A DNA stretch of 64,000 nucleotides from Cryobacterium psychrophilum. GTDB taxonomy: Bacteria > Actinomycetota > Actinomycetes > Actinomycetales > Microbacteriaceae. Shown one piece after another: positions 26,920 to 35,975 of this stretch (position 1 is its first letter; each line of letters starts with the position of its first letter). The notes beneath the pieces were generated by a model. That model did no database searches. It saw nothing but the letters and a program-made list of their open reading frames with translations, and was not told the DNA's origin. The stretch spans positions 2,790,001 to 2,854,000 of the forward strand of contig NZ_SODI01000001.1 in NCBI RefSeq assembly GCF_004365915.1, given 5' to 3'. Both the position numbers and the translations under genes were made by a program.

Positions 26920-27063
26920 CCGGCCGGGTGTCGCCGGAACTTATCCACAGGAGCGGGCATGCACATCGCCCCGGCGTTTCGCTGGGACTCGCGAAACGTC
27001 GGGGCGATGGGTGCGGCACGACCGGCGCACGAGGGACCGTGCGCCGGATGCCAGGGTGGCGGG

Positions 27064-28158
27064 TCAGTACTCGATGACGACGCGACCGTCGATCTTGCCG
27101 TGCTTCATCTCATCGAGAACCGCGTTGACCTCCTCGAGCTTGCGGGTGCTGACCGTGGGGTGAATCTGACCGCGGGCGTAGAAGTCGAGGGCCTCTTCCA
27201 TGTCCTGACGAGTGCCGACGATCGAGCCACGGATGGTGAGGCCCTTGAGCACTATGTCGAAGATGGGTGCGGGGAAGTCTCCCGGCGGCAGGCCGTTGAA
27301 GACGATCGTTCCGCCCCGACGGGTCATGCCGATGGCCTGGCCGAATGCCGCCGGGTGAACGGCGGTGACGAGTACGCCGTGGGCGCCTCCAGTGGCCTCC
27401 TGAATCGCGGCGATCGGGTCTTCATTGAGCGCGTTGACGGTGACCTCCGCGCCGTGCTTGCGGGCGAGGGCGAGCTTGTCGTCGGCGATGTCGACGGCGG
27501 CAACACGCAGGCCCATGGCCTTGGCGTACTGCACGGCAATGTGTCCGAGGCCACCAATTCCGGAGATGACCACCCACTGGCCGGGGCGGGCCTCGGTCAT
27601 CTTGAGGCCCTTGTATACGGTCACGCCGGCGCACAGCACGGGAGCGATCTCGACCGGGTCGGAACCCGCGGGAATCTTCACGGCAAAGCGGGCATCGACC
27701 AGCATGTACTGGCCGAATGAGCCGTTCACGCTGTAGCCGCCGTTCTGCTGTGCCTCACAGAGGGTCTCCCAGCCGGTGCGGCAGTACTGGCAGCTTCCAC
27801 ACGCGGACCAGAGCCACGCGTTTCCGACGCGTTCGCCGATTTCGAGGTTGGTGACGCCGGCACCGAGGGCAACGACCTCGCCAACACCCTCATGACCGGG
27901 GATGAACGGCGGGCTGGGCTTGACCGGCCAGTCGCCCTCAACCGCGTGCAGGTCGGTGTGGCAGACGCCGCTGCTGATGAGCTTGACGAGGGCCTGTCCG
28001 GGGCCGGGCTCCGGCACGGCGACCTCATCAATCGTGAGGTCCTGGCCGAACTCCCTCACGACGGCTGCGTGCATGGTTTCGGGTGTGCGAGTTGACTCGT
28101 AACGAGCCTTGAACTCGTCGGTTGCACCGTCCGCGGTGGGCTGAGCGTAAATAGTCAT
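27064..28158 (-). CDS. adhP: Zinc-dependent alcohol dehydrogenase, AdhP type
   Basis: 364 residues. Catalytic zinc ligands Cys and His-Glu in SSGVCHTDLHAVEGDW and PGHEGVGEVV; structural zinc Cys cluster CGSCQYCRTGWETLC; NAD-binding GIGGLGHIAVQYAKAMG; Asp in AAVDIADDKLALA indicates NAD(H) preference. This fits propanol-preferring alcohol dehydrogenases that interconvert short-chain alcohols and aldehydes. Strong Shine-Dalgarno AAGGAG lies 7 bases before the ATG. Followed by about 140 bases with no gene; apparently monocistronic. Confidence 0.92.
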   Translation of the reverse strand: MTIYAQPTADGATDEFKARYESTRTPETMHAAVVREFGQDLTIDEVAVPEPGPGQALVKLISSGVCHTDLHAVEGDWPVKPSPPFIPGHEGVGEVVALGAGVTNLEIGERVGNAWLWSACGSCQYCRTGWETLCEAQQNGGYSVNGSFGQYMLVDARFAVKIPAGSDPVEIAPVLCAGVTVYKGLKMTEARPGQWVVISGIGGLGHIAVQYAKAMGLRVAAVDIADDKLALARKHGAEVTVNALNEDPIAAIQEATGGAHGVLVTAVHPAAFGQAIGMTRRGGTIVFNGLPPGDFPAPIFDIVLKGLTIRGSIVGTRQDMEEALDFYARGQIHPTVSTRKLEEVNAVLDEMKHGKIDGRVVIEY

Positions 28159-28295
28159 TACCTGGCTCCTTCGGTTGAGACATCATCGTCCATCTTCACA
28201 CCATAGGAGGCCCGAGGTTGCAGAAACGTTGCGAGGGGTTGCGGCGACGCAGACCGGTCGCCGCAACCCCTCGCCACTGTGCTGTCGGTGGGGTG

Positions 28296-29669
28296 CTACT
28301 CCTCGATCGGGCGCTCCGTGCCATCGTCACGGAGTAGGTCTTCGAGGGCACGATCGAGGTCGTCGAGCTCGGGCGCTGCCCCCTTCGATGCGTTGGTGAG
28401 GCGTTCCACGAGCGCCTGCGGGTCATCAATGTCGTCCGAGGACGGCACGATGTCCGGGTGCGCCCAGAGGGCGTCCCTCGCTTCGTTGCCCACGGCATCC
28501 GTGATGGACTGCCACATGGCGGCGGCCTCCCGCAGCCGGCGGGGGCGCAATTCGAGCCCGACGAGTGTCGCGAAGGCAGATTCGGCCGGCCCCCCGGAGG
28601 CGCGGCGCCGTTTGACCGTCTCGGCGATCGCGTCCGCTTTCGGAAGACGACTCGTGGCCTCGACCGTGACGACGTCGACCCAGCCCTCGATGAGCGCAAG
28701 CATGGTTTCGAGGCGTCCGAGGGCCTGCAGCTGGGCGTCGGACTTGGGGGGGATGAGGGAACCATCGACCATGGCCTGGCGCAGTTCCTCGGGGTTGGCG
28801 GGGTCGAAGCCCGCTGCCAGCTCTTCGAGTCGGCTCGAGTCGATGGTGATGCCGCGGGCGAACTCGGTGATGGAACTGATCAGGTGCAGGCGCAGCCAAC
28901 GGGCGTGGCGGAAGAGTCGGGCATGAGCCAGTTCACGAATGGCGAGGTAGATCTGCACCTGGTCGTCGGGAACGTCGAGACCCGCACCGAACTCGGCTAC
29001 GTTCTGAGGGAGGAGCGCGGCCTGCTGCTCGTCGAGGAGGGGGATTCCCACGTCACCGCCGGAGACAACCTCACTGGAGAGCTGGCCAACGACCTGCCCG
29101 AGCTGCATGGCGAAGAGCGTGCCACCGACGCTGCGCACAATCTGGCTGGCGTTGGCGATCATCCCCTGCATCTCCTCGGGGGCCTGCTCGGTGAGCACGC
29201 GGGTGAGGGAATCGGCGATGCTCGTGGCGACGGGCTCGGCGAGTTGGGTCCACAGCGGCATGGTGGCGGTGACCCACTCGCGGCGGGTCATGAGGCGTGG
29301 CTCCACGGTGAGTTCGGCCACCGAGGTGACGTCGTCAAGCCACAGCGCCGCGATGTGAAACGCCTGCATCAGCTGGGTGTGCTGCTCCGTCGTAGTGGAG
29401 AGCTGGCCGGTGGCGGCGCGCTCCTGGCCCTGGGTGAGCGCAATGTCCCAGTTCACGCCCGTGGAACCCTGACTGGAGTTGATGGCGCCCTGCAGTTGTT
29501 TCATAAGCGCGGCCAGGCTGGCGGGGTCGCCAGCTAGCCCGGCCACTCCGGCAAGTTGGCTGGGGTCGATGGACGACTTGCCCGAGAGCATGTCCCGCAG
29601 CATGTCGCGGAATTGGTCCTCGGGGTTCTGACCCTCATCGGGTCGGGAGTCTTCAGCCACTTCAGGCAC
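28296..29669 (-). CDS. DUF2342 zinc-dependent metalloprotease-like protein (Rv3195 position)
   Basis: 457 residues from GTG. Rich in helices; the region LAIRELAHARLFRHARWLRLHL matches the conserved core of the DUF2342 (zincin-like) family. The metal motif here reads E-x-x-H (ELAH) rather than a textbook HExxH, as I recall for relatives. The N terminus is acidic and Gln-rich, the C terminus acidic. It is divergent from the PDZ/Lon-like protease, the arrangement seen in mycobacteria (Rv3195-Rv3194c). Proteolytic activity is inferred from fold only. Confidence 0.75.
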   Translation of the reverse strand: MPEVAEDSRPDEGQNPEDQFRDMLRDMLSGKSSIDPSQLAGVAGLAGDPASLAALMKQLQGAINSSQGSTGVNWDIALTQGQERAATGQLSTTTEQHTQLMQAFHIAALWLDDVTSVAELTVEPRLMTRREWVTATMPLWTQLAEPVATSIADSLTRVLTEQAPEEMQGMIANASQIVRSVGGTLFAMQLGQVVGQLSSEVVSGGDVGIPLLDEQQAALLPQNVAEFGAGLDVPDDQVQIYLAIRELAHARLFRHARWLRLHLISSITEFARGITIDSSRLEELAAGFDPANPEELRQAMVDGSLIPPKSDAQLQALGRLETMLALIEGWVDVVTVEATSRLPKADAIAETVKRRRASGGPAESAFATLVGLELRPRRLREAAAMWQSITDAVGNEARDALWAHPDIVPSSDDIDDPQALVERLTNASKGAAPELDDLDRALEDLLRDDGTERPIEE

Positions 29670-29806
29670 CTCTCAGTTGCGTACTTCTACGCTAGTGCGA
29701 GAACTCTCCCGGAACTGGGAAATGGCCTAAGGTAGAGGGTTCGGGTGTCCGCCTGTCGCGAACAAGCCCACCCGGCAATCACGACCGAAGAGACGGAAGG
29801 TACGCG

Positions 29807-30916
29807 GTGGCGCTTTTCACCGATGAGTCCACCGCCAGCGCCGACGCACCGCGCCGACGCGGCGGGTTGAAGGGCTGGGCCGTTCTCGGCGTCGCGCTCG
29901 TGGCCGGCATTGCCCTTGGCGTGGTTCCGTCCCCGTACGTGATCGAACAGCCGGGCCCGGTGTTCAACACCCTTGGCACGGCGACCAATGCCGACGATGT
30001 CGAAACCCCGCTGATCCATATCGACGGTGAGCCCGTGTATCCCACGAAGGGCAGCCTCGACCTGCTCACCGTGTCGCTCTTCGGCAACCAGGAGACCCGG
30101 CCGAGCTGGTTGGCCGTGGCTGGAGCCTGGCTGGACCCGAGCAAGGCCGTCATCCCGGTCGACCAGGTCTTTCCCGTCGGCATCACGAGCGAGCAGCGCG
30201 ATACCCGGAACCAGGCCGCCATGGTGAACTCCCAGCAGGACGCGATTGCCGCCGCCCTCACCCACCTGGAATACGACTACCCGATGACTGTATCTGTGGT
30301 GGGCCTGCCCGACGACTCGCCGGCGGCGGGCCTGCTCGCTGCGGGGGATGTGGTGACGAGCATCGACGACACACCCGTTCGCAGCATCAGCGAGCTGCGT
30401 GCAGCCTTGCAGGTTGCCGGAACGGATGCCCCGGTGGTCGTGGGTATCACCCGGGACGGAACGGCCTTGACAGAATCCGTGGCTCCGGTGCGCAATGCCG
30501 GCAGTGTCGTGCTCGGCATCGGCGTCACGACGAACTACACGTTCCCGTTCACCGTTGAACTCGAACTGGACCGCGTGGGGGGACCGAGTGCCGGCATGAT
30601 GTTCGCGCTCGGGATCATTGACAAGCTCACGCCCGGCGAGCTGCAGGGCGGCGCCAGCGTGGCGGGAACAGGCACGATCGACCAGGCCGGCACGGTCGGC
30701 ACGATCGGCGGCATCCAGCAGAAGCTTTATGGGGCGAAGGACGCCGGCGCTGACTGGTTTCTGGCTCCGGCCGAAAACTGCGATGAGGTCACCGGTCACA
30801 TCCCCAAGGGCCTCACGGTCTTCTCCGTGCAGACGCTGGACGATGCCCTCGCGGCTCTTGACGTCATCCGCACCGGTGACGACCCGAGCAGTCTGCCCAC
30901 CTGCGCGACAAAATGA
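29807..30916 (+). CDS. Membrane-anchored PDZ/Lon-like serine protease (YlbL/Rv3194c type)
   Basis: 369 residues. One N-terminal membrane helix (about residues 22-44, WAVLGVALVAGIALGVV), a PDZ domain (residues ~165-240, GLPDDSPAAGLLAAGDVVTSIDD) and a Lon-type proteolytic domain with the Ser-Lys dyad: Ser261 in GGPSAGMM and Lys306 in GGIQQKLYGAK. The 45-residue distance agrees with Lon. The catalytic domain faces outside the cell if the single helix is a signal anchor. GTG start. Followed by UPF0182 in the same direction, as in M. tuberculosis. Confidence 0.87.
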   Translation: MALFTDESTASADAPRRRGGLKGWAVLGVALVAGIALGVVPSPYVIEQPGPVFNTLGTATNADDVETPLIHIDGEPVYPTKGSLDLLTVSLFGNQETRPSWLAVAGAWLDPSKAVIPVDQVFPVGITSEQRDTRNQAAMVNSQQDAIAAALTHLEYDYPMTVSVVGLPDDSPAAGLLAAGDVVTSIDDTPVRSISELRAALQVAGTDAPVVVGITRDGTALTESVAPVRNAGSVVLGIGVTTNYTFPFTVELELDRVGGPSAGMMFALGIIDKLTPGELQGGASVAGTGTIDQAGTVGTIGGIQQKLYGAKDAGADWFLAPAENCDEVTGHIPKGLTVFSVQTLDDALAALDVIRTGDDPSSLPTCATK

Positions 30917-31014
30917 TGTGAGAGCTGCTCAGGGCTAATTTCGGTGTGTGGGGAGGAGCACTGGATTTACTAGTATGGAGTAGTCCCTGATCCCACAGAG
31001 CATGAGGCCAATTC

Positions 31015-33936
31015 GTGACATCTTCGCCCGACAGCGCTCCCCGACGGAGCCGAACCCCGCTCGCCATCACGGCAGCGATCATTGCGGGGTTGGTGATCCT
31101 GTTCTTTATTTTTGCCGGACTGTATACCGATGTGCTGTGGTTTGACCAACTCGGGTTTCTCAGCGTACTGACCACGCAGTGGATCGCCACGGCCGTTCTG
31201 TTCCTTATTGGCTTCGTCGCGATGGCAGTGCCCGTGTGGATCAGCATCCAGATCGCCTACCGCAAGCGTCCGGTCTACGCCAAGCTCAACTCGCAGCTCG
31301 ATCGCTACCAGCAGGTGATTGAGCCGCTGCGTCGTCTCGCCATGTATGGGATCCCCGCGCTCCTCGGCCTCTTCGCCGGTGTCGCTGCCGCCACCCGTTG
31401 GCAGGTTGTCCTCATGTGGCTCAACCGCAGCGAGGTGGGCCGCAAGGACCCGCAATTCGGATTCGACATCTCCTTCTATCTCTTCGACCTGCCGTTCTTC
31501 CAGGCCGTTCTTGGCTTCGCTTCGGCCGTCGTTCTCATCTCTGCCCTCGTCGTTCTCGCCACCAGCTACCTCTACGGTTCAATCCGTATCAACGGTCGCG
31601 ACGTCATCATCTCCAAGGCAGCCCGCGTGCAGATCGCGGTGACCGCGAGCGTATACCTGCTGCTGCAGGCCGTGAGCATCTGGTTCGACCAGTACTCCAC
31701 CCTCACCAGCGAGGGCAGCCTCATCACGGGTGCGAGCTACACGGACGTGTTCGCGACGATCCCCAGCCGGGCCATTCTCGCCGGCATCGCCGCCGTCGTT
31801 GCCCTGCTCTTCATCCTCACGGCCGTCATCGGCCGCTGGCGCCTGCCGATCATCGGCACCGCGCTGCTGATCGTCTCGAGCCTGCTGATCGGCTCGCTGT
31901 ACCCCTGGGTCGTTCAGCGTTTCCAGGTGGACCCGAGCGCGAAGACGCTCGAGAAGCCGTACATCGAGAAGAACATCAACCTCACGCGCGACGCCTACGA
32001 CCTGGCCGACGTCGAGCAGATCCCGTACAACGCCACCACAACGGCCGAGCCCGGCGCGCTTCGCGCCGACGCCACGACCACTGCCAATATCCGTATCCTC
32101 GACCCGGCCCTGGTCAGCGATGCCTTCGGACAGCTCGAGCAGTTCCGTCAGTACTACCAGTTCCCGTCGAACCTCGACGTCGACCGGTACATGATCGACG
32201 GCAAGTCGCAGGACACCGTCGTCGCCGTACGTGACCTCAACATTGACGGTCTGAACGCCGGCAACACCTGGGTGAACTCCAAGACCGTGTACACCCACGG
32301 TTACGGCGTTGTTGCGGCCTACGGCAACCAGCGTTCGGCCGACGGCCAGCCCGTGTTCCTTGAGTCGGGCATTCCCACCACCGGCGCGCTCGGCGAGTTC
32401 GAACCGCGCATCTACTTCGGTGAGACCTCACCCGAGTACTCCATCGTGGGCGCGCCGGAAGGCACCGACTCGATCGAGCTGGACTACCCGTCGGGCTCCG
32501 ACGGCGCCGGCCAGACGTACACGACGTTCTCCGGCGACGGTGGTCCGAAGCTGGACAACCCGTTCAAGCAGCTCCTCTACGCGCTCAAGTTCCAGTCGGA
32601 GCAGATCTTCCTCGCGAACGCGGTGAACGACGAGTCCCAGATTCTCTACGACCGTGACCCGGTCACGCGCGTGCAGAAGGTTGCCCCGTACCTCACCCTC
32701 GACTCCGAGGCCTACCCCTCGGTCGTCGATGGACGGGTGAAATGGATCGTGGACGGTTACACGACCTCGGCGAACTACCCGTACTCCACCGCCGTGAGCC
32801 TGAGCGATGCGATCACCGACACGGAGACGCCGCCGCAGCCGTTCGCGCTCGATAGCATCAACTACATTCGCAACTCGGTCAAGGCCACCGTTGACGCCTA
32901 CAGCGGCGAGGTCACCCTCTACGCTTGGGATGACAAGGAGCCTCTGCTGCGCACGTGGCAGAAGATCTTCCCATCCACAGTGAAGCCGATGAGTGAGATG
33001 AGCGGCGACCTGATGAGCCACGTGCGTTACCCGGCGGACCTCTTCAAGGTGCAGCGATCGATCCTCGGCCAGTACCACGTGACCGACCCGGGTTCGTTCT
33101 ACTCGAAGGACGATGCGTGGACCTCGCCGAACGACCCGGACTCGCCCGCATCGAACCCGACCCTGCAGCCGCCGTACTACCTGACGATGCAGATGCCTGG
33201 TCAGGAGACGCCGTCGTTCTCGCTGTACACGACGTTCCAGCCTGACGCCACGGGAGAGTCGAGCAGAAACGTGCTCTATGGTTACCTCGCCGTTGATGCG
33301 GATGCCGGTGGCACTGACGGTGAACGCGCCGACGGCTACGGAAAGATGCGACTGCTCACCCTGCCGAAGGATGGCACCGTGCCCGGCCCCGGCCAGGTGC
33401 AGAACGTGTTCAACGCCGACCCGGATGTGTCCACCGAGCTGAACCTGCTGCGCCAGGGGTCCTCAACCGTGCTGAACGGTAACCTGCTGACCCTTCCCGT
33501 CGGTGGCGGACTGCTCTATGTGCAGCCCGTCTACGTGCAGTCCACGGGTGAGACGTCGTACCCGCTGCTGCAGAAGGTGCTTGTCGCCTTCGGTGACCAG
33601 ATCGCGTTTGAGGACACTCTCGACAGCGCACTTGACGTGCTGTTCGGCGGTGACTCCGGAGCCACTGCCGGCGACACCACGGTGCCCGTGACCGAGACGG
33701 ATACGTCGACGGTCAGTCCGACCGACGGTGATCCCGCCGCCGAGCCGGCGCCGCCGGCAACCACGACCGGTGACCCGGCCACGGACGCGGAACTCAAGGC
33801 GCTGCTGGCAACGGCCAACGAGACGTTGACCGAGAAGCAGGCCGCCCTCGCTGCCGGGGACCTCGCCGCCTTCGGTGTCGCGGACGAGAAGTTGTCGGAG
33901 ACGATCGCGAAGATGCTGGCCCTGCTCGGCGAGTAG
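31015..33936 (+). CDS. UPF0182 family large membrane protein
   Basis: 973 residues from GTG. About seven hydrophobic helices occupy the first 290 residues, followed by a large extracytoplasmic domain containing conserved aromatic and Gly/Pro motifs (YTTFSGDGGPKLDNPFKQ, YAWDDKEPLLRTW, FPSTVKPMSEMSGDLMSHVR). The last ~80 residues are a Thr/Pro-rich linker and a short helix. This is the UPF0182 family, widespread in actinobacteria (Rv3193c) and of unknown function. A TAGTAT box at 30970 could be the promoter -10. A strong hairpin follows the stop. Confidence 0.88.
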   Translation: MTSSPDSAPRRSRTPLAITAAIIAGLVILFFIFAGLYTDVLWFDQLGFLSVLTTQWIATAVLFLIGFVAMAVPVWISIQIAYRKRPVYAKLNSQLDRYQQVIEPLRRLAMYGIPALLGLFAGVAAATRWQVVLMWLNRSEVGRKDPQFGFDISFYLFDLPFFQAVLGFASAVVLISALVVLATSYLYGSIRINGRDVIISKAARVQIAVTASVYLLLQAVSIWFDQYSTLTSEGSLITGASYTDVFATIPSRAILAGIAAVVALLFILTAVIGRWRLPIIGTALLIVSSLLIGSLYPWVVQRFQVDPSAKTLEKPYIEKNINLTRDAYDLADVEQIPYNATTTAEPGALRADATTTANIRILDPALVSDAFGQLEQFRQYYQFPSNLDVDRYMIDGKSQDTVVAVRDLNIDGLNAGNTWVNSKTVYTHGYGVVAAYGNQRSADGQPVFLESGIPTTGALGEFEPRIYFGETSPEYSIVGAPEGTDSIELDYPSGSDGAGQTYTTFSGDGGPKLDNPFKQLLYALKFQSEQIFLANAVNDESQILYDRDPVTRVQKVAPYLTLDSEAYPSVVDGRVKWIVDGYTTSANYPYSTAVSLSDAITDTETPPQPFALDSINYIRNSVKATVDAYSGEVTLYAWDDKEPLLRTWQKIFPSTVKPMSEMSGDLMSHVRYPADLFKVQRSILGQYHVTDPGSFYSKDDAWTSPNDPDSPASNPTLQPPYYLTMQMPGQETPSFSLYTTFQPDATGESSRNVLYGYLAVDADAGGTDGERADGYGKMRLLTLPKDGTVPGPGQVQNVFNADPDVSTELNLLRQGSSTVLNGNLLTLPVGGGLLYVQPVYVQSTGETSYPLLQKVLVAFGDQIAFEDTLDSALDVLFGGDSGATAGDTTVPVTETDTSTVSPTDGDPAAEPAPPATTTGDPATDAELKALLATANETLTEKQAALAAGDLAAFGVADEKLSETIAKMLALLGE

Positions 33937-33949
33937 CATTCGGTTCTCA

Positions 33950-33984
33950 CCGAGAGCCTCACCCGTGTCGGGTGGGGCTCTTGG
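33950..33984 (+). terminator. Hairpin terminator after UPF0182
   Basis: A 16-bp stem with two G-T pairs (arms 33950-33965 and 33969-33984) and a 3-base loop lies 13 bases after the stop codon; no U-tract. Confidence 0.65.
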
Positions 33985-34000
33985 TGTATCCGAACCGGCA

Positions 34001-34045
34001 CGTGGTCACGGAGAGCTCTGACATGAGGTAAATTAGTACATGTAG
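34001..34045 (+). promoter_or_regulatory. Promoter of first initiator tRNA gene
   Basis: CGTGGTCACG near 34006 and TAAATTAG near 34029 occur with exactly the same spacing (18 bases between GTCACG and TAAATT, 45 bases from the left element to the tRNA) upstream of the second tRNA copy at 41317. This marks a conserved -35/-10 promoter, with TAAATT as the -10 box. Confidence 0.6.
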
Positions 34046-34122
34046 CGCGGGGTGGAGCAGTTCGGTAGCTCGCTGGGCTCATAACCCAGAGGTCGTAGGT
34101 TCAAATCCTGCCCCCGCAACCA
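34046..34122 (+). tRNA. Initiator tRNA-fMet (CAU), copy 1, CCA encoded
   Basis: 77 bases folding into a standard cloverleaf with anticodon CAT in the loop CTCATAA. The acceptor stem pairs CGCGGGG with CCCCGCA, leaving the C1-A72 mismatch, and the anticodon stem ends in three G-C pairs (GGG/CCC); both are hallmarks of bacterial initiator tRNA. The 3' CCA is encoded. A hairpin terminator follows at 34170. Confidence 0.95.
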
Positions 34123-34169
34123 TGGCGATGTCACAGAATACGTAGTTAGTGTTCATCAAATCGTACAGA

Positions 34170-34210
34170 GAAGGCCGATCCGGTAGAAATACCGGGTCGG
34201 CCTTCTTCTG
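34170..34210 (+). terminator. Terminator after tRNA-fMet copy 1
   Basis: Stem of GAAGGCCGA and CCGGTA paired with TACCGG and TCGGCCTTC around a GAAA loop, followed by a T-rich run (TTCTGTTTAA). Confidence 0.75.
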
Positions 34211-34589
34211 TTTAATTGGAGATCGGCGTGGGGGCGGCATCGGCCAGCGCGCCGCGATCCGCGCGGAGCTATTTCGAGTGGTTGAAGCACTTCATCCCGC
34301 CATTTCGGCAGGCTGAAGTCGTCGGTGTTTCTGGTGTTTCTGGCGTTTCGTTTGTGGAGTGTGGTGCATGGCCGCTAGCCAGGCGGACTGAGGGTGCTAA
34401 TTTCGCCTTGCCTGTCCAGCGGGGCTCCGTAGGGGGCGTTTCGGTAGCGCGCCTGGCGCTGAACCGCACGAATAGGTGGCGCTCAGGGCTTCAAATATTC
34501 AACTTGTGTCGACTTCCTCGCTTCGCGCTTTCCTCATGTCCCTTGACAGATGAGGAGTGGGATGGCTGGAGGCCTCTGCGCCTCTGGTA
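34211..34589. other. Gene-free stretch at the left edge of the degraded accessory region
   Basis: I see no supported gene. Base composition is less GC-rich than the neighbouring chromosome and there is a short GTTTCTGG/GTTTCTGGC direct repeat around 34327-34350. All longer frames here have poor codon use. Confidence 0.4.
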
Positions 34590-34790
34590 GCCGGGAAATA
34601 CGGCAAGAAACGCGTAGTGCCGGTGCTTCCGAGTACGGTGATGGCCCTGCGTGATTTCCTACGTCAGAGCCGTGAACTTGTCACCAGCCAGGAATGCGAC
34701 CGTGTTCTTCCTGACCTTCATCGGCACACGTGCCCATGCGGGCAAACCGGAGGCTGCATTTCGGTCTCTGCCGACAATGCGGCGCACGTC
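34590..34790 (+). pseudogene. Tyrosine recombinase/integrase fragment, frameshifted
   Basis: One frame gives AGKYGKKRVVPVLPSTVMAL RDFLRQ, close to the tyrosine-recombinase segment KxGKxRxVPLxPxTVxALRxYLR. About 90 bases later, in the next frame, ATVFFLTFIGTRAHAGK resembles the following FFxSxxGTxL segment. The catalytic Arg-His-Arg-Tyr boxes are gone. The fragment shows an integrase or tyrosine transposase once resided here. Confidence 0.5.
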
Positions 34791-34857
34791 GCCGATCGTG
34801 GGCAGAATTGGAAGTCAGTCGCGCTGGGAAATGGCAACAGGGGCAGGTCGGGTGCAT
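34681..34857 (-). pseudogene. Degenerate relative of the 43-aa zinc-ribbon gene
   Basis: The frame starting at the ATG 34857 reads MHPTCPCCHFPARLTSNSAH, clearly related to MIITCPFCHSRARLSPNPAH of the intact small gene at 35844-35975, and has a matching leader (AGAGGAGACGCAAC before ATG). After the AH the two diverge and the second CxxC is lost from this frame, suggesting a frameshift; the frame runs on to 57 residues, antisense to the integrase fragment. Confidence 0.4.
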
Positions 34858-35063
34858 GTTGCGTCTCCTCTGAAAAGGGACCCGGTGCTCCCTCGGACGG
34901 CCAAATTGCGTTTCTGCCTCTCAATTATGTCGCCGGAGAGAGCGCCAATTGGACCCCACTTCGGGGCCTTTCGCTCTCTCTCAGGCCCTGTCCCGGTCGT
35001 GCTGAGATAAAATGGGCGAGGCGACGGGCTCAAACCCTGCTAATCGTGGAGGAGGCCGGTAGG

Positions 35064-35360
35064 ATGGGTATTCTTAAATACGGCTGTTATTCTGAGTACG
35101 AGTTCGATGACCGTCCGTTAGCGCATCTGCAGGTAGTGATTGTTGCCAAGCTTCGTCGGCACGAAGGATTTCTGTTCTGCTGGACAGAGGGACGAGAGCA
35201 TGGCGGCGGTCGCAATTGTGTCTGGCTTGATCCGCACATCCCACTGTCTTTTCGATACCAAGGCGGTCGAACACCGACTATAAACTTCGAATGGGTTGAT
35301 ACGTTGATGAAATCGGCCAACACTGCCGCTGGTATGGTTCTGTTCCCGGAGCCGGAGTGA
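35064..35360 (+). CDS. DUF7882 family small protein
   Basis: 98 residues from ATG 35064 with GGAGG 10-15 bases upstream. The sequence pattern MGxLxYG...LAHLQVVIVAKLRR...WLDPHIPLSFRY...EWVDTLMKSANTAAG is that of the short DUF7882 proteins common in Microbacteriaceae (sometimes misnamed ATP-dependent DNA ligase). It probably forms a small beta-rich fold; the function is unknown. It is the clearest intact gene in this part of the accessory region. A second member at 50723-51017 is interrupted by an amber codon. Confidence 0.75.
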   Translation: MGILKYGCYSEYEFDDRPLAHLQVVIVAKLRRHEGFLFCWTEGREHGGGRNCVWLDPHIPLSFRYQGGRTPTINFEWVDTLMKSANTAAGMVLFPEPE

Positions 35361-35379
35361 CCTTCGGCGCGGCGTTGGG

Positions 35380-35700
35380 CGCTGGTGTACGTCTGTGGGT
35401 GGGCCCACTCGGTGGTGAGGTTCCAGTTGCGGTCGGCGGAGATCTGCAGAGCGTTTCCATCGTCGAATGCGTTGAAGCCGTACACCGCGGTAACACTGCA
35501 GGCGCCGATGGTGTTGACCAGAAGCTGCCCCGTTGACGCGTTCGAGGCATCCAGAACCGAAACTGAGAAAATCCGTGAGCCGTCGTGCGTTGCGGTGAAG
35601 ATCCCGGCCGTTGCACCGGCGGGGAGGGTGACGAGGTTGTCTCCGGTTCCGGACTGTGTGACCGGCGCGAAGGTGCCGGGGGTTGGTCGGCCGCGGCAGT
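35380..35700 (-). pseudogene. Fragment of a secreted beta-sandwich protein
   Basis: A minus-strand frame without a start codon encodes TFAPVTQSGTGDNLVTLPAG, then GIFTATHDGSRIFSVSVLDA and LLVNTIGACSVTAVYGF ending in LQISADRNWNL. This pattern (sGxGDxVVxLP...GxxTATHDGSxxF...LLVNTIGxY...LxVxADGxW) recurs in actinobacterial secreted or lipoprotein tails. Signal peptide and N terminus are missing and the frame is closed by a stop near 35757, so it is a 5'-truncated remnant. Confidence 0.5.
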
Positions 35701-35843
35701 ACCAGCTTATTAAATGCTGACGAGAGTCATCGACGCAACCGACGCCATTGATGCCTCACGAGCGCTCACCGGAAGAGGATGCTCCCGTCCGTGGTCATCA
35801 GCCACCGAACTCGCCCTGCCGTAATCTGCCGTGATCAGGTTGG

Positions 35844-35975
35844 CTAAGGTTTGACGCTGGTGCGGTCGCAGTCAGAACAGACCAACAGGTACACGGGCCG
35901 CGAGTTCAGACTGGTATGAGCCGGGTTCGGGCTGAGGCGGGCCCGCGAATGGCAGAACGGGCAGGTGATGATCAT
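35844..35975 (-). CDS. 43-residue zinc-ribbon peptide
   Basis: ATG at 35975, TAG at 35844, with the Shine-Dalgarno AAAGGAAGAGG 8-10 bases before the ATG. The 43 residues contain two CxxC knuckles, TCPFCHSRA near the N terminus and VCSDCDRTS near the C terminus, spaced as in a minimal zinc ribbon. A degraded relative with the same leader occurs at 34857. A partial iron-box sequence and an inverted repeat lie upstream. I do not know the function; nucleic-acid binding or metal sensing are possible. Confidence 0.55.
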   Translation of the reverse strand: MIITCPFCHSRARLSPNPAHTSLNSRPVYLLVCSDCDRTSVKP

